Below, piece after piece: positions 55,648-64,000 of a stretch of DNA of 64,000 nt. How positions within the stretch are numbered: position 1 is the first letter of the stretch; the number at the start of each line of letters is the position of its first letter. The position numbers and the translations under genes are program-made. The notes below the pieces were generated by a model. That model was not told where the DNA came from. It did no database searches and was given only the letters and a program-made list of their open reading frames with translations. This DNA comes from Alloalcanivorax xiamenensis (lineage in GTDB: Bacteria; Pseudomonadota; Gammaproteobacteria; Pseudomonadales; Alcanivoracaceae): the NCBI RefSeq assembly GCF_009846745.1, contig NZ_AQPF01000008.1, positions 1 through 64,000 on the forward strand, given 5' to 3'.

Positions 55648-57051
55648 TCAGCTTCCCCCCAGCACGCCGATCAAGGCATTGAGCAACACCGCCGCCACCG
55701 CCAGTGGCGCCACGATGCGCACCACCGCGCGCCATACCATGTACAGCCCGAAGCTCTTCATCGCCAGTTCCTTGCGTGCCTGGGTTTCCTTCATCACCCA
55801 ACCGGCGAAAATAGCGATCAGCATGCCGCCCAGGGGCAACATCAGACTGGAAGCAAGGAAGTCCACATTCTGGAAGAAGGTGCCCACCAGGAAAGTCACG
55901 TCCTTCCAGTAATTGAAGGACAGCACCGTGCCGATACCAATCACCCAGGCCGTGAGGCCCACAGCGACCGCCGCCAGCGGCCGCCCCAGCCCTCGCTCCA
56001 CCAGCCAGGCCACCATCGGTTCCCCCAGGGAAATCGAGGAACTCAACGCCGAGCACATCACCAGCACGAAGAACACCGTCCCGACGATGACGCCGGCGGG
56101 CATCTGTCCGAAAGCCAGCGGCAGGGTCACGAACAGCAGCCCCGGGCCCTGGGAGGGCTCCAGGCCGTTGGAAAACACCACCGGAAAAATCACCAGGCCG
56201 GCACCCAGCGCCACCAGCGTATCCAGCAACGCGATGATCCCCACGGTGGAGACGATGGACACCCGCCGGGCCTGGCCGCTACGGCGATCCTTGACCTCGC
56301 GAGGCATGTAGGCGCCGTACACCATGATCGCGCCCATCCCCAGGCTCAGAGTAAAGAACGCCTGCCCCAGGGCCGCCATCACCGCCTTGCCGGACAACTT
56401 CGAAAAGTCGAAGTGGAACATGAAGTTCACGCCCTGGGCGAACCCCGGCGTGGTGCTGGCGTAAACCACCAGCCCGATCAGCAGCACGAACAGCAGCGGC
56501 ATCAGCACCTGAACCGCTTTTTCCAACCCCCGGCTGACACCGCGGGCCACCACCCACATGGTCAGAATCATAAAGGCGGTATGGCAGCCCAGCATCAACC
56601 AGGCGTTAGCCTGCATCCCCTCGAAGTGAGCCAGGGAGCCGGCGGCGGAAATACCCTGGAAGCCCCCCTGGGCCATGTCCCAGATGTAATAGAGCGTCCA
56701 GCCGGCGATCACCGAATAGAACGACAGGATCAGGAACCCGGCCAGAGCGCCCATGTAACCGATCCCGGCCCAGCGGCGGCTCACCTTGCTCTCCGCCGCC
56801 AGTTTTTTCATCGTATGCACCGGGCTCATGCCGCCTTTGCGACCGAGCATCACCTCCGCCACCATGATCGGCACACCGACCAGCGCAATACAAAGCAGGT
56901 AGACCAGCACGAAGGCGCCACCGCCATATTCCCCGGCAAAATACGGGAATTTCCAGATGTTACCGAGCCCGACGGCGGATCCGGTGGCGGCGAGAATAAA
57001 CGCCCACCGGCTGGTCCACATGCCATGGACCGGCTTGTCACCTTGCTTCAT
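55648..57051 (-). CDS. Sodium-dependent transporter, NSS (SNF/LeuT) family
   Basis: 467 residues, about 11-12 hydrophobic segments. First helix has FILAATGSAVGLGNIWKFPYFAGEYGGGAF, the Na+/substrate-binding signature of the family; later MGAIMVYGAYMP and SSISLGEP segments fit. It would import an amino acid or related solute with Na+. ATG 57051 is used; upstream in-frame residues are not conserved. It occupies the place of ratA in relatives and is divergent from smpB. Confidence 0.9.
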   Translation of the reverse strand: MKQGDKPVHGMWTSRWAFILAATGSAVGLGNIWKFPYFAGEYGGGAFVLVYLLCIALVGVPIMVAEVMLGRKGGMSPVHTMKKLAAESKVSRRWAGIGYMGALAGFLILSFYSVIAGWTLYYIWDMAQGGFQGISAAGSLAHFEGMQANAWLMLGCHTAFMILTMWVVARGVSRGLEKAVQVLMPLLFVLLIGLVVYASTTPGFAQGVNFMFHFDFSKLSGKAVMAALGQAFFTLSLGMGAIMVYGAYMPREVKDRRSGQARRVSIVSTVGIIALLDTLVALGAGLVIFPVVFSNGLEPSQGPGLLFVTLPLAFGQMPAGVIVGTVFFVLVMCSALSSSISLGEPMVAWLVERGLGRPLAAVAVGLTAWVIGIGTVLSFNYWKDVTFLVGTFFQNVDFLASSLMLPLGGMLIAIFAGWVMKETQARKELAMKSFGLYMVWRAVVRIVAPLAVAAVLLNALIGVLGGS

Positions 57052-57191
57052 GCAAACCTTACCCCTTGGTGAAATGCGATCATTGTGTTGATTTTGCGAC
57101 AGGCGCTCAAGCCGCAAAACCGCCGGACGTCCATGCCGGCATGCCAATGACGCTCGCTAAAGCACCGGGCTGTCTCTATAATCGCGCCCCC

Positions 57192-57668
57192 ATGGGCAAA
57201 ACGAAAAAAGCGAAAACACCATCCAGCACCGTGGCGCAGAACCGCAAGGCGCGCTTCGACTACCACCTGGAAGAGCACTTCGAGGCCGGACTGGCGCTGG
57301 AAGGATGGGAAGTGAAATCCCTGCGTGAAGGGAAAGCCAACCTGTCGGAGGCCTACATCCTGCTCCGCGACGGGGAGGCCTACCTGTTCGGCGCCCGCAT
57401 CGAGCCGCTCCCCACCGCCAGCACCCACATCACCCCGGACCCGCTGCGCAACCGCAAGTTGCTGTTGCACCGGCGCGAGCTGGCCCGCATTTTCAGTGGC
57501 GTGCAAAAGGACGGCTACACCTGCGTGCCGGTGAGCCTGTACTGGAAGCGGGGGCTGGCCAAGCTGGACATCGCCCTGGCCAAAGGGAAGCAGAAGTTCG
57601 ACAAGCGCGCCACCGAGCGGGAACGCGACTGGAACCGCCAGAAACAACGCCTCCTGCGCCGCAACTAG
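57192..57668 (+). CDS. smpB: SsrA-binding protein SmpB
   Basis: 158 residues, full length. QNRKARFDYHLEEHFEAGLALEGWEVKSLREGKANLSEAY is the OB-fold tmRNA-binding region, and the basic tail KGKQKFDKRATERERDWNRQKQRLLRRN reaches into the ribosome. Needed with tmRNA for trans-translation; ssrA is 0.65 kb downstream. ATG 57192 is used. Confidence 0.97.
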   Translation: MGKTKKAKTPSSTVAQNRKARFDYHLEEHFEAGLALEGWEVKSLREGKANLSEAYILLRDGEAYLFGARIEPLPTASTHITPDPLRNRKLLLHRRELARIFSGVQKDGYTCVPVSLYWKRGLAKLDIALAKGKQKFDKRATERERDWNRQKQRLLRRN

Positions 57669-57706
57669 CGCGGCGCCGAGGCGCGTTGACAGGCAGTGCG
57701 GGACGG

Positions 57707-57991
57707 TCAGGAGGCCGTGTGGCGATGGTTAGCCATCAGCGCCTTTACCTCGTCACGGACACACCAGTAGAACAGCAACCAGGAGCGCAGCACCGCCGGC
57801 AGGAAGTACACCGCGAACAGAATCACCGGCACCCGGGCATCTCCGGAAACCCGCTCCACCAGCAGTACACCCGCGCCATAGGCACAGAGCACCAGCAGTA
57901 ACTGCAGGCCGCGGGCCAGCAACGGCCGCGCGGTTATTGGAGCCAGCAAATAGGTGGCACCCTCTTTGGCTGACCGAAAGATCGTCTTCAT
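57707..57991 (-). CDS. Small membrane protein of unknown function
   Basis: 94 residues with two hydrophobic helices (LLARGLQLLLVLCAYGAGVLLV and VPVILFAVYFLPAVLRSWLLFYW), starting MKTIFRSAKEGATYLLAPITAR. GAGGAGA lies 8 nt before ATG 57991. I do not recognise the family, and the neighbours (smpB, tmRNA) give no functional hint. A longer in-frame extension is not supported. Confidence 0.6.
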   Translation of the reverse strand: MKTIFRSAKEGATYLLAPITARPLLARGLQLLLVLCAYGAGVLLVERVSGDARVPVILFAVYFLPAVLRSWLLFYWCVRDEVKALMANHRHTAS

Positions 57992-58313
57992 CGTTTTCTC
58001 CTCAATGAACGACGATGCCTTGATCAACGGCCACTTTCTCAGTCTGATTGGGGGCTCGCTGTAAGTCATCGTGTGGATCACATGGGTATCCCCCGCTGCC
58101 CTTCGCTTTTGGCGCCAGGCCCGTCGGCACACCCAGCCGCACCCCGTGCGACGAGCCCATAATGCGCCTGGAATCAAGCATTCCCCTGGCAACATGTATG
58201 ATTGTCGGACAATTTATGTAAACTCCTGTTAACGCAACATCTTTACCACCATCTCCTCTCCCCCCACTTGTTTTCGACTTCTTCGCCCCCATCTCGTAAA
58301 CTACGCCACCCCA
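57992..58313. other. Gap upstream of tmRNA with a perfect 13-nt palindrome
   Basis: The 322-nt gap holds no credible gene. ATTGTCGGACAAT at 58201-58213 is a perfect palindrome that looks like operators of FCD-type GntR regulators (TTGTCnGACAA), but no regulator or target gene adjoins it. The only other item seen is the tmRNA promoter at the right edge. Confidence 0.5.
58273..58302 (+). promoter_or_regulatory. Probable tmRNA promoter
   Basis: TTCGAC (58273-58278), an 18-nt spacer and TAAACT (58297-58302) lie 12 nt before the tmRNA 5' end, a workable sigma-70 layout with weak -35. Confidence 0.45.
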
Positions 58314-58671
58314 GGGGCCGACAAGGTTTCGACGCCGGTATTGAACTCTGTGGTGCATGCCGAGAAGGTCACGAGTCTCGTAAAACATTTGTGGCATCTT
58401 TAAAGTAATCGCAAACGACGATACTTACGCACTGGCGGCCTAAGGCCCGCCTACGGTCAAGCGACCCAGCCTGTGGGGAAGCGCGACCGGCATCGCTACA
58501 CAGGCTCGCAGCAAAGTCCGCCCCGGGCCGCGCTGTTAAAACTTAAAGGGGCTCGGCTCTTTCGTCCTGCCCGTCGGGCTGAAAGGGCTTAAATCAATAG
58601 ACACGGCTAAGCATGTAGATCTGCAGGCGGATTGCTGACGGACGCGGGTTCGATTCCCGCCGGCTCCACCA
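58314..58671 (+). ncRNA. ssrA: Transfer-messenger RNA (tmRNA)
   Basis: 358 nt. The 5' GGGGCCG pairs with the 3' CGGCTCC, followed by encoded ACCA; the T arm GCGGGTTCGATTCCCGC is near the end. The tag reading frame starts at the resume codon GCA (58411) and reads ANDDTYALAA then TAA (58441-58443), the usual proteolysis tag type. It rescues stalled ribosomes with SmpB. No integrase or tRNA-end duplication is seen downstream. Confidence 0.97.
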
Positions 58672-58688
58672 ATCAAGACTCACCAGTC

Positions 58689-58722
58689 AAAAAGGGGCGC
58701 TCCATTCGGGGCGCCCCTTTTT
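58689..58722 (+). terminator. Terminator of ssrA
   Basis: AAAAGGGGCGC (58690-58700) and GCGCCCCTTTT (58711-58721) pair with a 10-nt loop, with T-rich end. It lies 18 nt past the tmRNA 3' end. Confidence 0.92.
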
Positions 58723-58778
58723 CGTTCCCGTCCGCTGATTCAGTGAGCCCCCCCGACAGACCCAACCACCGTAGGGTA

Positions 58779-58800
58779 GGAGCGGTCCGCGGGCCGCGAT
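58779..58800. repeat. Single REP-like palindrome
   Basis: TAGGAGCGGTCCGCGGGCCGCG, with a GCGGtCC/GGgCCGC core, resembles repetitive extragenic palindromes common in Pseudomonas-like genomes. It is a solo copy between the tmRNA and the first lipoprotein gene. Confidence 0.4.
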
Positions 58801-58895
58801 ATGCTCTTGAGCCATCAGACGCCTACCGCCGGATCCGTGGCCTCCAGCGGACCAGCATCCTCGGAGACACTCGCGAAAGGGACAGGAATAACATC

Positions 58896-60002
58896 ATGGT
58901 CAGAATCGGTTTGTCATTGATGCTGCTGACGAGCATGGCATTGAGCTCTGGCTGCGGCGTCTACAACGCCTATAAATCCCACAACACCCCAGAGCTGCTC
59001 CCCATTCCTCCCGAACTGGCCGGGGTCGATCCGGAAAAAGAAAAGACACGGATGGACGATCTGGCGCGGCAGTTGGAAACCGCGCTTGCCGACGGCAAGT
59101 CCGTGATCATCTCCCCCATTTTCACCAAGGACGCCTACCATCAGGGCTTCCGTGGCGAGGACGGCCTGGACGTGCTTTGGGAAAACCCCAATCAGGCTGG
59201 CGGCAGCTACTCCCTTACCTGGCTGCAAGCCCCCCAGATTCGGGTCGACGGCCGGGATTATCTGGTGTCGGTGCAAGAGCCGGGCCGCTACAGCCTCAAG
59301 GTGGTCAATTATCAGGCCCGGGACGCCAACCTCGACAACATGAAGTTGGCCGACAAACCGGTCGCTTCACGAGGCCTGGGAGTCACTTACCTGAGCAGCG
59401 GTACCTACAAAGACCACGAATGGACCCAGGAATGGCAAGATGAGATTTCCTGGAATGATCGTCCCCGCCTCAAGACCTATTGCACCCCGACGATGGGCGG
59501 CCATTGCATCCCCCATAACGTAATGGAATCCCGCAAGCGAGTGATGCGGGAAGCCGGCTATCACACCACCGTGAAGGAGGTGGCCAGGCAGGCCGTCGAC
59601 GTGGCCACGGTACTGGATCGCGACTTCGCCACCTTTGACCTGAGCGCGGGCGAGATAGTAATGATCGACGGCGTCTTCGCCAAACCGCCCAACAACTGGT
59701 TCGTGAACGATGCCTGTGTCGAAAGCTCGGTCGCCGGCGTACTCCAATGCGAACTGCGGGGCTTCACCATGCAACGACTCCGGCCTTCCATGGACACCTT
59801 CCGCCAGGGCCTGTCCGAACCGGCGCTGAGCCCCAATCGGCGAACACGCCAACTTAACCTGACCTCCCGGAATTACAGCGTTCCCAGCGAGAAATTGGCG
59901 AAACTGTTGTCTTCGGCGGCATACCGACAGGTGCGCTTTTCCGCCAAGCCAGGCGACACCGATGCCGCCTGGGGGCAGACTTATTATGTAAACCTGGATT
60001 AA
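58896..60002 (+). CDS. Uncharacterised lipoprotein, tandem paralogue A
   Basis: 368 residues. The signal MVRIGLSLMLLTSMALSSGC has a near-lipobox (Ser at -3 is imperfect). No known family is recognised. It shares with paralogue B about half of its residues by eye: DPEKE and LARQLETA near the start, DGLDVLWE, DYLVS-QEPG, EW-QEWQDEI, C-PT-GGHC-PH, DFA-F-L--GE, CELR--TMQRL. Four Cys in two pairs (YCTPTMGGHC; DACVESSVAGVLQC) are conserved and may form disulfides in the periplasm. The role is unknown. The ATG at 58896 has a GGA-containing upstream sequence. Confidence 0.8.
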   Translation: MVRIGLSLMLLTSMALSSGCGVYNAYKSHNTPELLPIPPELAGVDPEKEKTRMDDLARQLETALADGKSVIISPIFTKDAYHQGFRGEDGLDVLWENPNQAGGSYSLTWLQAPQIRVDGRDYLVSVQEPGRYSLKVVNYQARDANLDNMKLADKPVASRGLGVTYLSSGTYKDHEWTQEWQDEISWNDRPRLKTYCTPTMGGHCIPHNVMESRKRVMREAGYHTTVKEVARQAVDVATVLDRDFATFDLSAGEIVMIDGVFAKPPNNWFVNDACVESSVAGVLQCELRGFTMQRLRPSMDTFRQGLSEPALSPNRRTRQLNLTSRNYSVPSEKLAKLLSSAAYRQVRFSAKPGDTDAAWGQTYYVNLD

Positions 60003-60120
60003 GAACCGCTCTTTTTTCAGCGCCCTACGTCTCTGTATTTCGCTGAGTCCGTGGCAGCTTAACCATCGTTCTCGGTGAATTGGCATCATTCAAGGAACTC
60101 AAGGAGGAGGACATAAAGTG

Positions 60121-61230
60121 ATGGTCAGAATCGGCTCGTTGTCACTATTGATTTGTATGGCACTGATATCCGGGTGCAGTACTCCGCCAAACGTCCACGA
60201 TAGATTCGGTACCGGACTGTTCACCGTCGACCCCGAGAAAGAACGATCGGAGATGGACGCCCTGGCACGGCAGCTTGAAACCGCGATTGCCGCGGGCAAA
60301 TCCGTCGTCATCTCCCCCGCCCTCAGTGACGATGCCTATTATCAAGGCTATCGGGGTGGGGACGGTTTGGATGTGCTTTGGGAGGATCCCGGCCAGGACG
60401 GAAAAACCTTTTCCTTCACCTGGCATGAAGCCTCGGTCGCTCAGAATATGGGGCCTCCGATTTTCATCCGGGTGGCGGGTCAGGATTATCTGGTATCAGC
60501 ACAAGAGCCGGGCCAATACCGCCTTAAGGCTTCCAGGTTCAAGGCCAAGGACGCCAATCTGAATGGGCTGAAGATCACTGGCAAACCCGTCGAGCCACGA
60601 GGCCTGGGCGCTGTTTATCTCAGCGCCGGAACCTATGTGAGTCGCGAGTGGGTGCAAGAGTGGCAAGATGAGATTGCCTTGGAAGGGCGATCTCGCTTCA
60701 AAATCCGTTGCGCCCCCACCGTTGGCGGGCACTGTCTTCCGCACCATGTAATAGAGACGCAAAAGACGGTGCTCCGCCCCGCTGGATACCAGCCCACGGC
60801 GAACTACGTCGACAAGTCCGCCGTCAATGCCATCGTCGTGCTGGACCACGACTTCGCCTCCTTTGAATTGGGTCCGGGCGAAGTGGTGTTGATTGACGGG
60901 CTGTTCGCACGACCACCGAATATTTCATTCGACGACAGCGACTGTGTCGCGAGCCCCACCAATAAAGGCGTTGAATGCGAACTGCGAAGCGTCACCATGC
61001 AAAGACTTACCTCATCGATCGAAAATTTCCAGGCGGGGCTTGCCGAAGAAGTACTGACCCCTGAACGGCGGCAACGGCCATTCTTGGTGGCCTCCCGCAA
61101 CTACAGAGTTCCAAGTCCTGATCTTGCGGCACTGCTGTCTTTCGCCACTTATAGAACGATACACGTCACCGCCACTCCAGGAGACCGGGTAGAGGATTGG
61201 GGGCAAACGTATTTTCTGAGTGCGGATTAA
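60121..61230 (+). CDS. Uncharacterised lipoprotein, tandem paralogue B
   Basis: 369 residues, lying 118 nt after paralogue A and clearly its duplicate. Signal MVRIGSLSLLICMALISGCS has a proper lipobox (ISGC); Ser at +2 predicts outer-membrane sorting. All four conserved Cys of paralogue A are kept (RCAPTVGGHC; DCVASPTNKGVEC). A very strong ribosome site AGGAGGAGG (60102-60110) is 10 nt before ATG 60121 (GTG 60118 also in frame). It has an insertion (QNMGPP) near residue 105 relative to A. Its stop overlaps the convergent transporter stop. Function unknown. Confidence 0.8.
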   Translation: MVRIGSLSLLICMALISGCSTPPNVHDRFGTGLFTVDPEKERSEMDALARQLETAIAAGKSVVISPALSDDAYYQGYRGGDGLDVLWEDPGQDGKTFSFTWHEASVAQNMGPPIFIRVAGQDYLVSAQEPGQYRLKASRFKAKDANLNGLKITGKPVEPRGLGAVYLSAGTYVSREWVQEWQDEIALEGRSRFKIRCAPTVGGHCLPHHVIETQKTVLRPAGYQPTANYVDKSAVNAIVVLDHDFASFELGPGEVVLIDGLFARPPNISFDDSDCVASPTNKGVECELRSVTMQRLTSSIENFQAGLAEEVLTPERRQRPFLVASRNYRVPSPDLAALLSFATYRTIHVTATPGDRVEDWGQTYFLSAD

Positions 61231-62537
61231 AGTATCTGATTGTCTTCCTCAGTTTCTCCGCGCCTCTGCGCTTTGCCCAGGCCGGCCCCCACACTGGCCC
61301 AGGCCAGGGCGATCCCCGCGCCAATCACCATCGGCAGCGCGGGGACGGAGGCAAGCAGATCCAGCCCGCTTTTCACCCAACCGCTGAGCGCGTCACCACC
61401 TCGATAAACCACGGTGTCGATGGCGTTCTTGGCTTTGTATTTCTGTTCGGCGGGGACCACCGTGTAAAGCATTTCGCGGCCAGGGCGGACCAGCGCGTAC
61501 TCACCCGCGCGCCGGGCGATCATAACGACAACGAAGACCGCGAACGTGGGCGCCAGAGCAAGCCAGAGAAACCCCGCGGTGATCACCAAGGGCACCGCAG
61601 TGAGCAGAACCCCCACACCAAGACGCTGGGCGATACGGCCGGTCAAAAACACCTGCGTCAGAATCGCCAGCGCCTGCACCACGGTATCAATTAATCCAAA
61701 CACCTGGGTTTGCCGGGTGCGATCGGGGAACGTCTCGGCCACCAGCCTGGCCTGCTCGAAATAGAGAAAGGTGCTGACGCTGGCCAACAACAACACAAAA
61801 ATCGCGATGCTCATCAGATAGGGAGAGCCGAGCACCTCGCTGATACCGGCCAGGGGATTGCCCCCCAAAGCGCGTTCACGATGCCCGTCACCGGCCCGCT
61901 CTCCGCCCGACTCGCGATGGCGGTCCCGCCAGCGATGCAACCACGCCGCCGCGATCGCGCTGGCGGCAAGCAGCCCGGCCGCCAGGACCAGTAATCCGGC
62001 ATGGCCGATGGGTGCCACTAATAGGGCGCCCAACGCCGGCCCGGCGAGGCCACCCAGACTGGCACCACCGGCAATCAAGGCGAACAGCCGCCTGGCCTCG
62101 ACGCTGACGAACACATCCGCCAACACACTCCAGGCCAGGGAAATCGCCAGCAGATTGAACACCGACAACCAGACATAGAACACCCGCCCGGCCCAGACAT
62201 CTCCGGGCAACCCGATCATGACGGCGGCGAAACCGAGCAGATTGATAACGAAGAAGCCGTAAACCCAGGGCAGAATATGGCGCCGGGACACCCTTGAGGC
62301 GATCCAGCCGAACGCCGGCAGCGCCACCAGGGTGGCCACGAAGGTGGCGGTGAACAGCCATTGCAGATTATCGACGCCACCGGCCACGCCCATGGTTTCA
62401 CGCACCGGACGCAACATGAAATAACCGGTGAACAGGCAGAAAAACATCAGCAGCCCGGCCACCACAGCCGGCGCCTCGACGGCCCGGACATTGAACAACC
62501 GGACCGCCAGCCGTGACACCGGGTGAGTGGACGCCAT
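61227..62537 (-). CDS. MFS transporter related to ADP/ATP (NTP/NDP) translocases
   Basis: 436 residues with about 12 hydrophobic helices. LLMFFCLFTGYFMLRPVRETMGVAGG near the start and RRAGEYALVRPGREMLYTVVPAEQKYKAKNAIDTVVYRGGDALSGW near the end are typical of the bacterial 'NTP/NDP exchange transporter'-annotated MFS group; these free-living relatives are not proven to move nucleotides. It is 2 nt downstream of the aldo/keto reductase gene, suggesting an operon, and converges with lipoprotein B (stops overlap). Confidence 0.82.
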   Translation of the reverse strand: MASTHPVSRLAVRLFNVRAVEAPAVVAGLLMFFCLFTGYFMLRPVRETMGVAGGVDNLQWLFTATFVATLVALPAFGWIASRVSRRHILPWVYGFFVINLLGFAAVMIGLPGDVWAGRVFYVWLSVFNLLAISLAWSVLADVFVSVEARRLFALIAGGASLGGLAGPALGALLVAPIGHAGLLVLAAGLLAASAIAAAWLHRWRDRHRESGGERAGDGHRERALGGNPLAGISEVLGSPYLMSIAIFVLLLASVSTFLYFEQARLVAETFPDRTRQTQVFGLIDTVVQALAILTQVFLTGRIAQRLGVGVLLTAVPLVITAGFLWLALAPTFAVFVVVMIARRAGEYALVRPGREMLYTVVPAEQKYKAKNAIDTVVYRGGDALSGWVKSGLDLLASVPALPMVIGAGIALAWASVGAGLGKAQRRGETEEDNQIL

Positions 62538-62539
62538 GG

Positions 62540-63454
62540 TCAGGAGAATATGGCGCGCAGATCGCGACGCTGTTGTTCGGTCAACATCGGCCCGTAGCCG
62601 GCTTTCAGATTATCACTCTGCCGGTGGGGCTTTCCGGTGGCGGGAATGACCGCCGTGACCGCCGGGTGACTGATGGAGAACTTCAGGAACGCCTGGGCCC
62701 AGGAATCGATACCGGCTTCCGGTGCCCACTCCGGCAATGGCCGATCCGCCACCTGACGGAACAGGCGGCCATCATCAAAGGCCCGGTTGATCAACACCGC
62801 CACGCCCAGATCCCGGGCCAGCGGAAACAACCGTTCTTCCGCCTTGGCGGAAATCACCGAATAATTGATCTGTAGGAAATCCGGTTTACTGGCCTCCACC
62901 ACCTCGGCCAGTTGATCCTGACCGCCATCCAGCCAGTGCGTCACGCCGCTGTAACGGACCTTGCCTTCTTTCTTGAGGTCGTTGATCAGCGCCATCTGGG
63001 TTTGCCAGTCCTGCATGTTGTGCACCTGCAGCAGTTCCACCTTGTCGGTTTTCAGGCGGCGCAGAGAGTTTTCAAACTGGGCCTTTCCTGCCTCCCTGCC
63101 AGTACTGGAAATTTTCGTGGCCAGAAACGTCTTTTGCCGCAGCTCCAGTTCACTCAACAAGTCACCGATCACCGTTTCCGCCGAACCATAGCTGGGCGCG
63201 GTATCGATCAGGCGGCCACCACCGGCGAAAAAACGCCGAAGTACTTCGCGCAGGGGATCCCGTTCCTGATCGGAGGTGCCCACCTCGAAACTGCCGGACG
63301 AGCCCATTCCGATAACCGGAATCGCTTCGCCACTGGACGGAATGGTCCGCGCCGCCATGGCGGCGTCCTTTTCACCGGCCGCCCAAAGCGGCGATAACAT
63401 CAGTCCGGCGGCGGAAGCCGCGCCGGCTTGCAACAGCGTGCGTCGGGACAGCAT
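62540..63454 (-). CDS. Tat-exported aldo/keto reductase
   Basis: 304 residues. The N-terminus SRRTLLQAGAASAAGLML followed by SPLWAAGEKD is a twin-arginine signal. The mature part is an aldo/keto reductase TIM barrel: DTAPSYGSAETVIGDLL with the catalytic Asp/Tyr, FLATKIS with the Lys, and LLQVHNMQDWQTQMALI where many have the His. Reduces carbonyls with NAD(P)H; the periplasmic location is unusual for a nucleotide-dependent enzyme but is seen in Tat-type family members. GGAGG lies before the ATG. Co-oriented with the transporter downstream. Confidence 0.85.
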   Translation of the reverse strand: MLSRRTLLQAGAASAAGLMLSPLWAAGEKDAAMAARTIPSSGEAIPVIGMGSSGSFEVGTSDQERDPLREVLRRFFAGGGRLIDTAPSYGSAETVIGDLLSELELRQKTFLATKISSTGREAGKAQFENSLRRLKTDKVELLQVHNMQDWQTQMALINDLKKEGKVRYSGVTHWLDGGQDQLAEVVEASKPDFLQINYSVISAKAEERLFPLARDLGVAVLINRAFDDGRLFRQVADRPLPEWAPEAGIDSWAQAFLKFSISHPAVTAVIPATGKPHRQSDNLKAGYGPMLTEQQRRDLRAIFS

Positions 63455-63504
63455 GAGAACACCTCCTTATCCTGGTATCGGCCTGCTCGTATCGGCAAGC
63501 CGGG

Positions 63505-64000
63505 TCAGCAAATGTCGTCCACCACACCGCCATCCACGCGCAGCGCCGCACCGCTGGTGGCGGAAGCCTGGGTGGAGCAGACATAGACCACCATGTTCGC
63601 CACTTCCTCTACGGTGGCGGGACGCTGGATCACCGAGCTCGGACGCTCCGCCATGACAAATTCCTGGCCCAGCGTTTCAACGGATTTGCCAGTGCGCTCC
63701 ACTTCGCCCTGCATCATGGCGCGGAAGCCGTCCGAAAGCGTGGGCCCGGGCAAAACTGAATTAACGGTAACGCCGCTGCCGGCCACATGTTTGGCAAGGC
63801 CGCGCGACAAAGCCAGCTGCGCGGTTTTGGAGACGCCATAATGGATCATGTCGGCGGGAATATTGCGGGCCGACTCCGAGGAGATGAACACCACCCGGCC
63901 CCAGCCTTTTTCCACCATGCCCGGCAGATAAGCCCGGGAAAGCCGCACGCCGGACATGACGTTGGTTTCCCAATAATCGTCCCAGGTGTCATCGTCGGTT
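63505..64000 (-). CDS. Short-chain dehydrogenase/reductase, 5' part outside window
   Basis: The C-terminal ~165 residues of a classical SDR. VNV-like NVMSGVRLSRAYLPGM, GRVVFISSESA (catalytic Ser), MIHYGVSKTAQLALSRG (YxxxK) and the end ATSGAALRVDGG are diagnostic. The Rossmann TGxxxGxG segment lies beyond position 64000, and the frame is open to the edge; the internal ATG at 63957 is not the start. It is 50 nt upstream of the aldo/keto reductase. Confidence 0.88.
   Translation of the reverse strand, partial: TDDDTWDDYWETNVMSGVRLSRAYLPGMVEKGWGRVVFISSESARNIPADMIHYGVSKTAQLALSRGLAKHVAGSGVTVNSVLPGPTLSDGFRAMMQGEVERTGKSVETLGQEFVMAERPSSVIQRPATVEEVANMVVYVCSTQASATSGAALRVDGGVVDDIC

Noticed and set aside
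58672..58895. Genomic-island attachment at the tmRNA 3' end
   Set aside because: No integrase, no repeated copy of the tmRNA end in the remaining window, and no composition shift; the lipoproteins alone do not prove an island.

Overview
The window is about 62% G+C and densely packed. It carries core chromosome of a gammaproteobacterium. Gene content and order follow the arrangement known from Pseudomonas: sfsA, dksA, gluQ, cbrAB, pcnB, folK, pan genes and acs; then pnp, rpsO, truB, rbfA, infB, nusA, rimP, tRNAs, secG, tpiA, glmM, folP, ftsH, rlmE, yhbY, greA, carBA, dapB, dnaJ, dnaK, grpE, recN, fur, bamE, rnfH, smpB and ssrA. The presence of hrcA, the divergence of several proteins and the overall style suggest an Alcanivorax/Alloalcanivorax-type organism. 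That taxonomic placement is inference; no species marker was searched.

Layout. 0.1-6.7 kb: sugar/nucleoside kinase, Rieske protein, SrkA kinase, SfsA, an aminotransferase, DksA with a very long Lys/Ala-rich N-terminal tail, and GluQ. 6.8-12.1 kb: the CbrA/CbrB two-component system, with a small overlapping membrane ORF in front. A MITE-like insertion sits exactly at the cbrA stop codon. CbrB has lost its GAFTGA loop. The cbrB-pcnB gap holds an A-rich, hairpin-spaced RNA that looks like a CrcZ-type Hfq/Crc decoy. 12.2-19.4 kb: pcnB, folK, a deoxynucleoside kinase, panB-panC-panD (pantothenate) and acs. 19.4-25.2 kb is accessory: an orphan fimbrin-like secreted protein, an AT-rich patch, a marR-emrA-emrB efflux operon with a visible operator, an NhaC-type antiporter, and a strongly structured non-coding stretch.

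25.2-47.2 kb is the translation, transcription and cell-wall core on the minus strand (pnp to rimP; two tRNAs; secG to ftsH; rlmE; greA; carAB; dapB), with only yhbY on the plus strand. 47.2-52.4 kb is the chaperone block (dnaJ, dnaK, grpE, hrcA), with a good sigma-32-type promoter before grpE and no CIRCE operator visible. recN (52.6-54.3 kb) is split by a frameshift. fur, bamE and rnfH follow, then an Na+-dependent transporter where Pseudomonas has ratA, then smpB and the tmRNA gene.

58.8-64 kb, downstream of tmRNA, holds a tandem pair of uncharacterised Cys-conserved lipoproteins, an MFS/AAA-type transporter, a Tat-exported aldo/keto reductase and the C-terminal part of an SDR oxidoreductase that runs off the window.

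The most interesting candidate is the CbrAB region as a unit: a CbrB that by sequence should not be able to open sigma-54 promoters, a mobile element splitting cbrA from cbrB, and next to it a candidate CrcZ-like RNA with no recognisable -24/-12 promoter. This would be a rewired carbon-catabolite-repression circuit. All functional assignments come from reading the sequence and recalled family knowledge; no database search was run.
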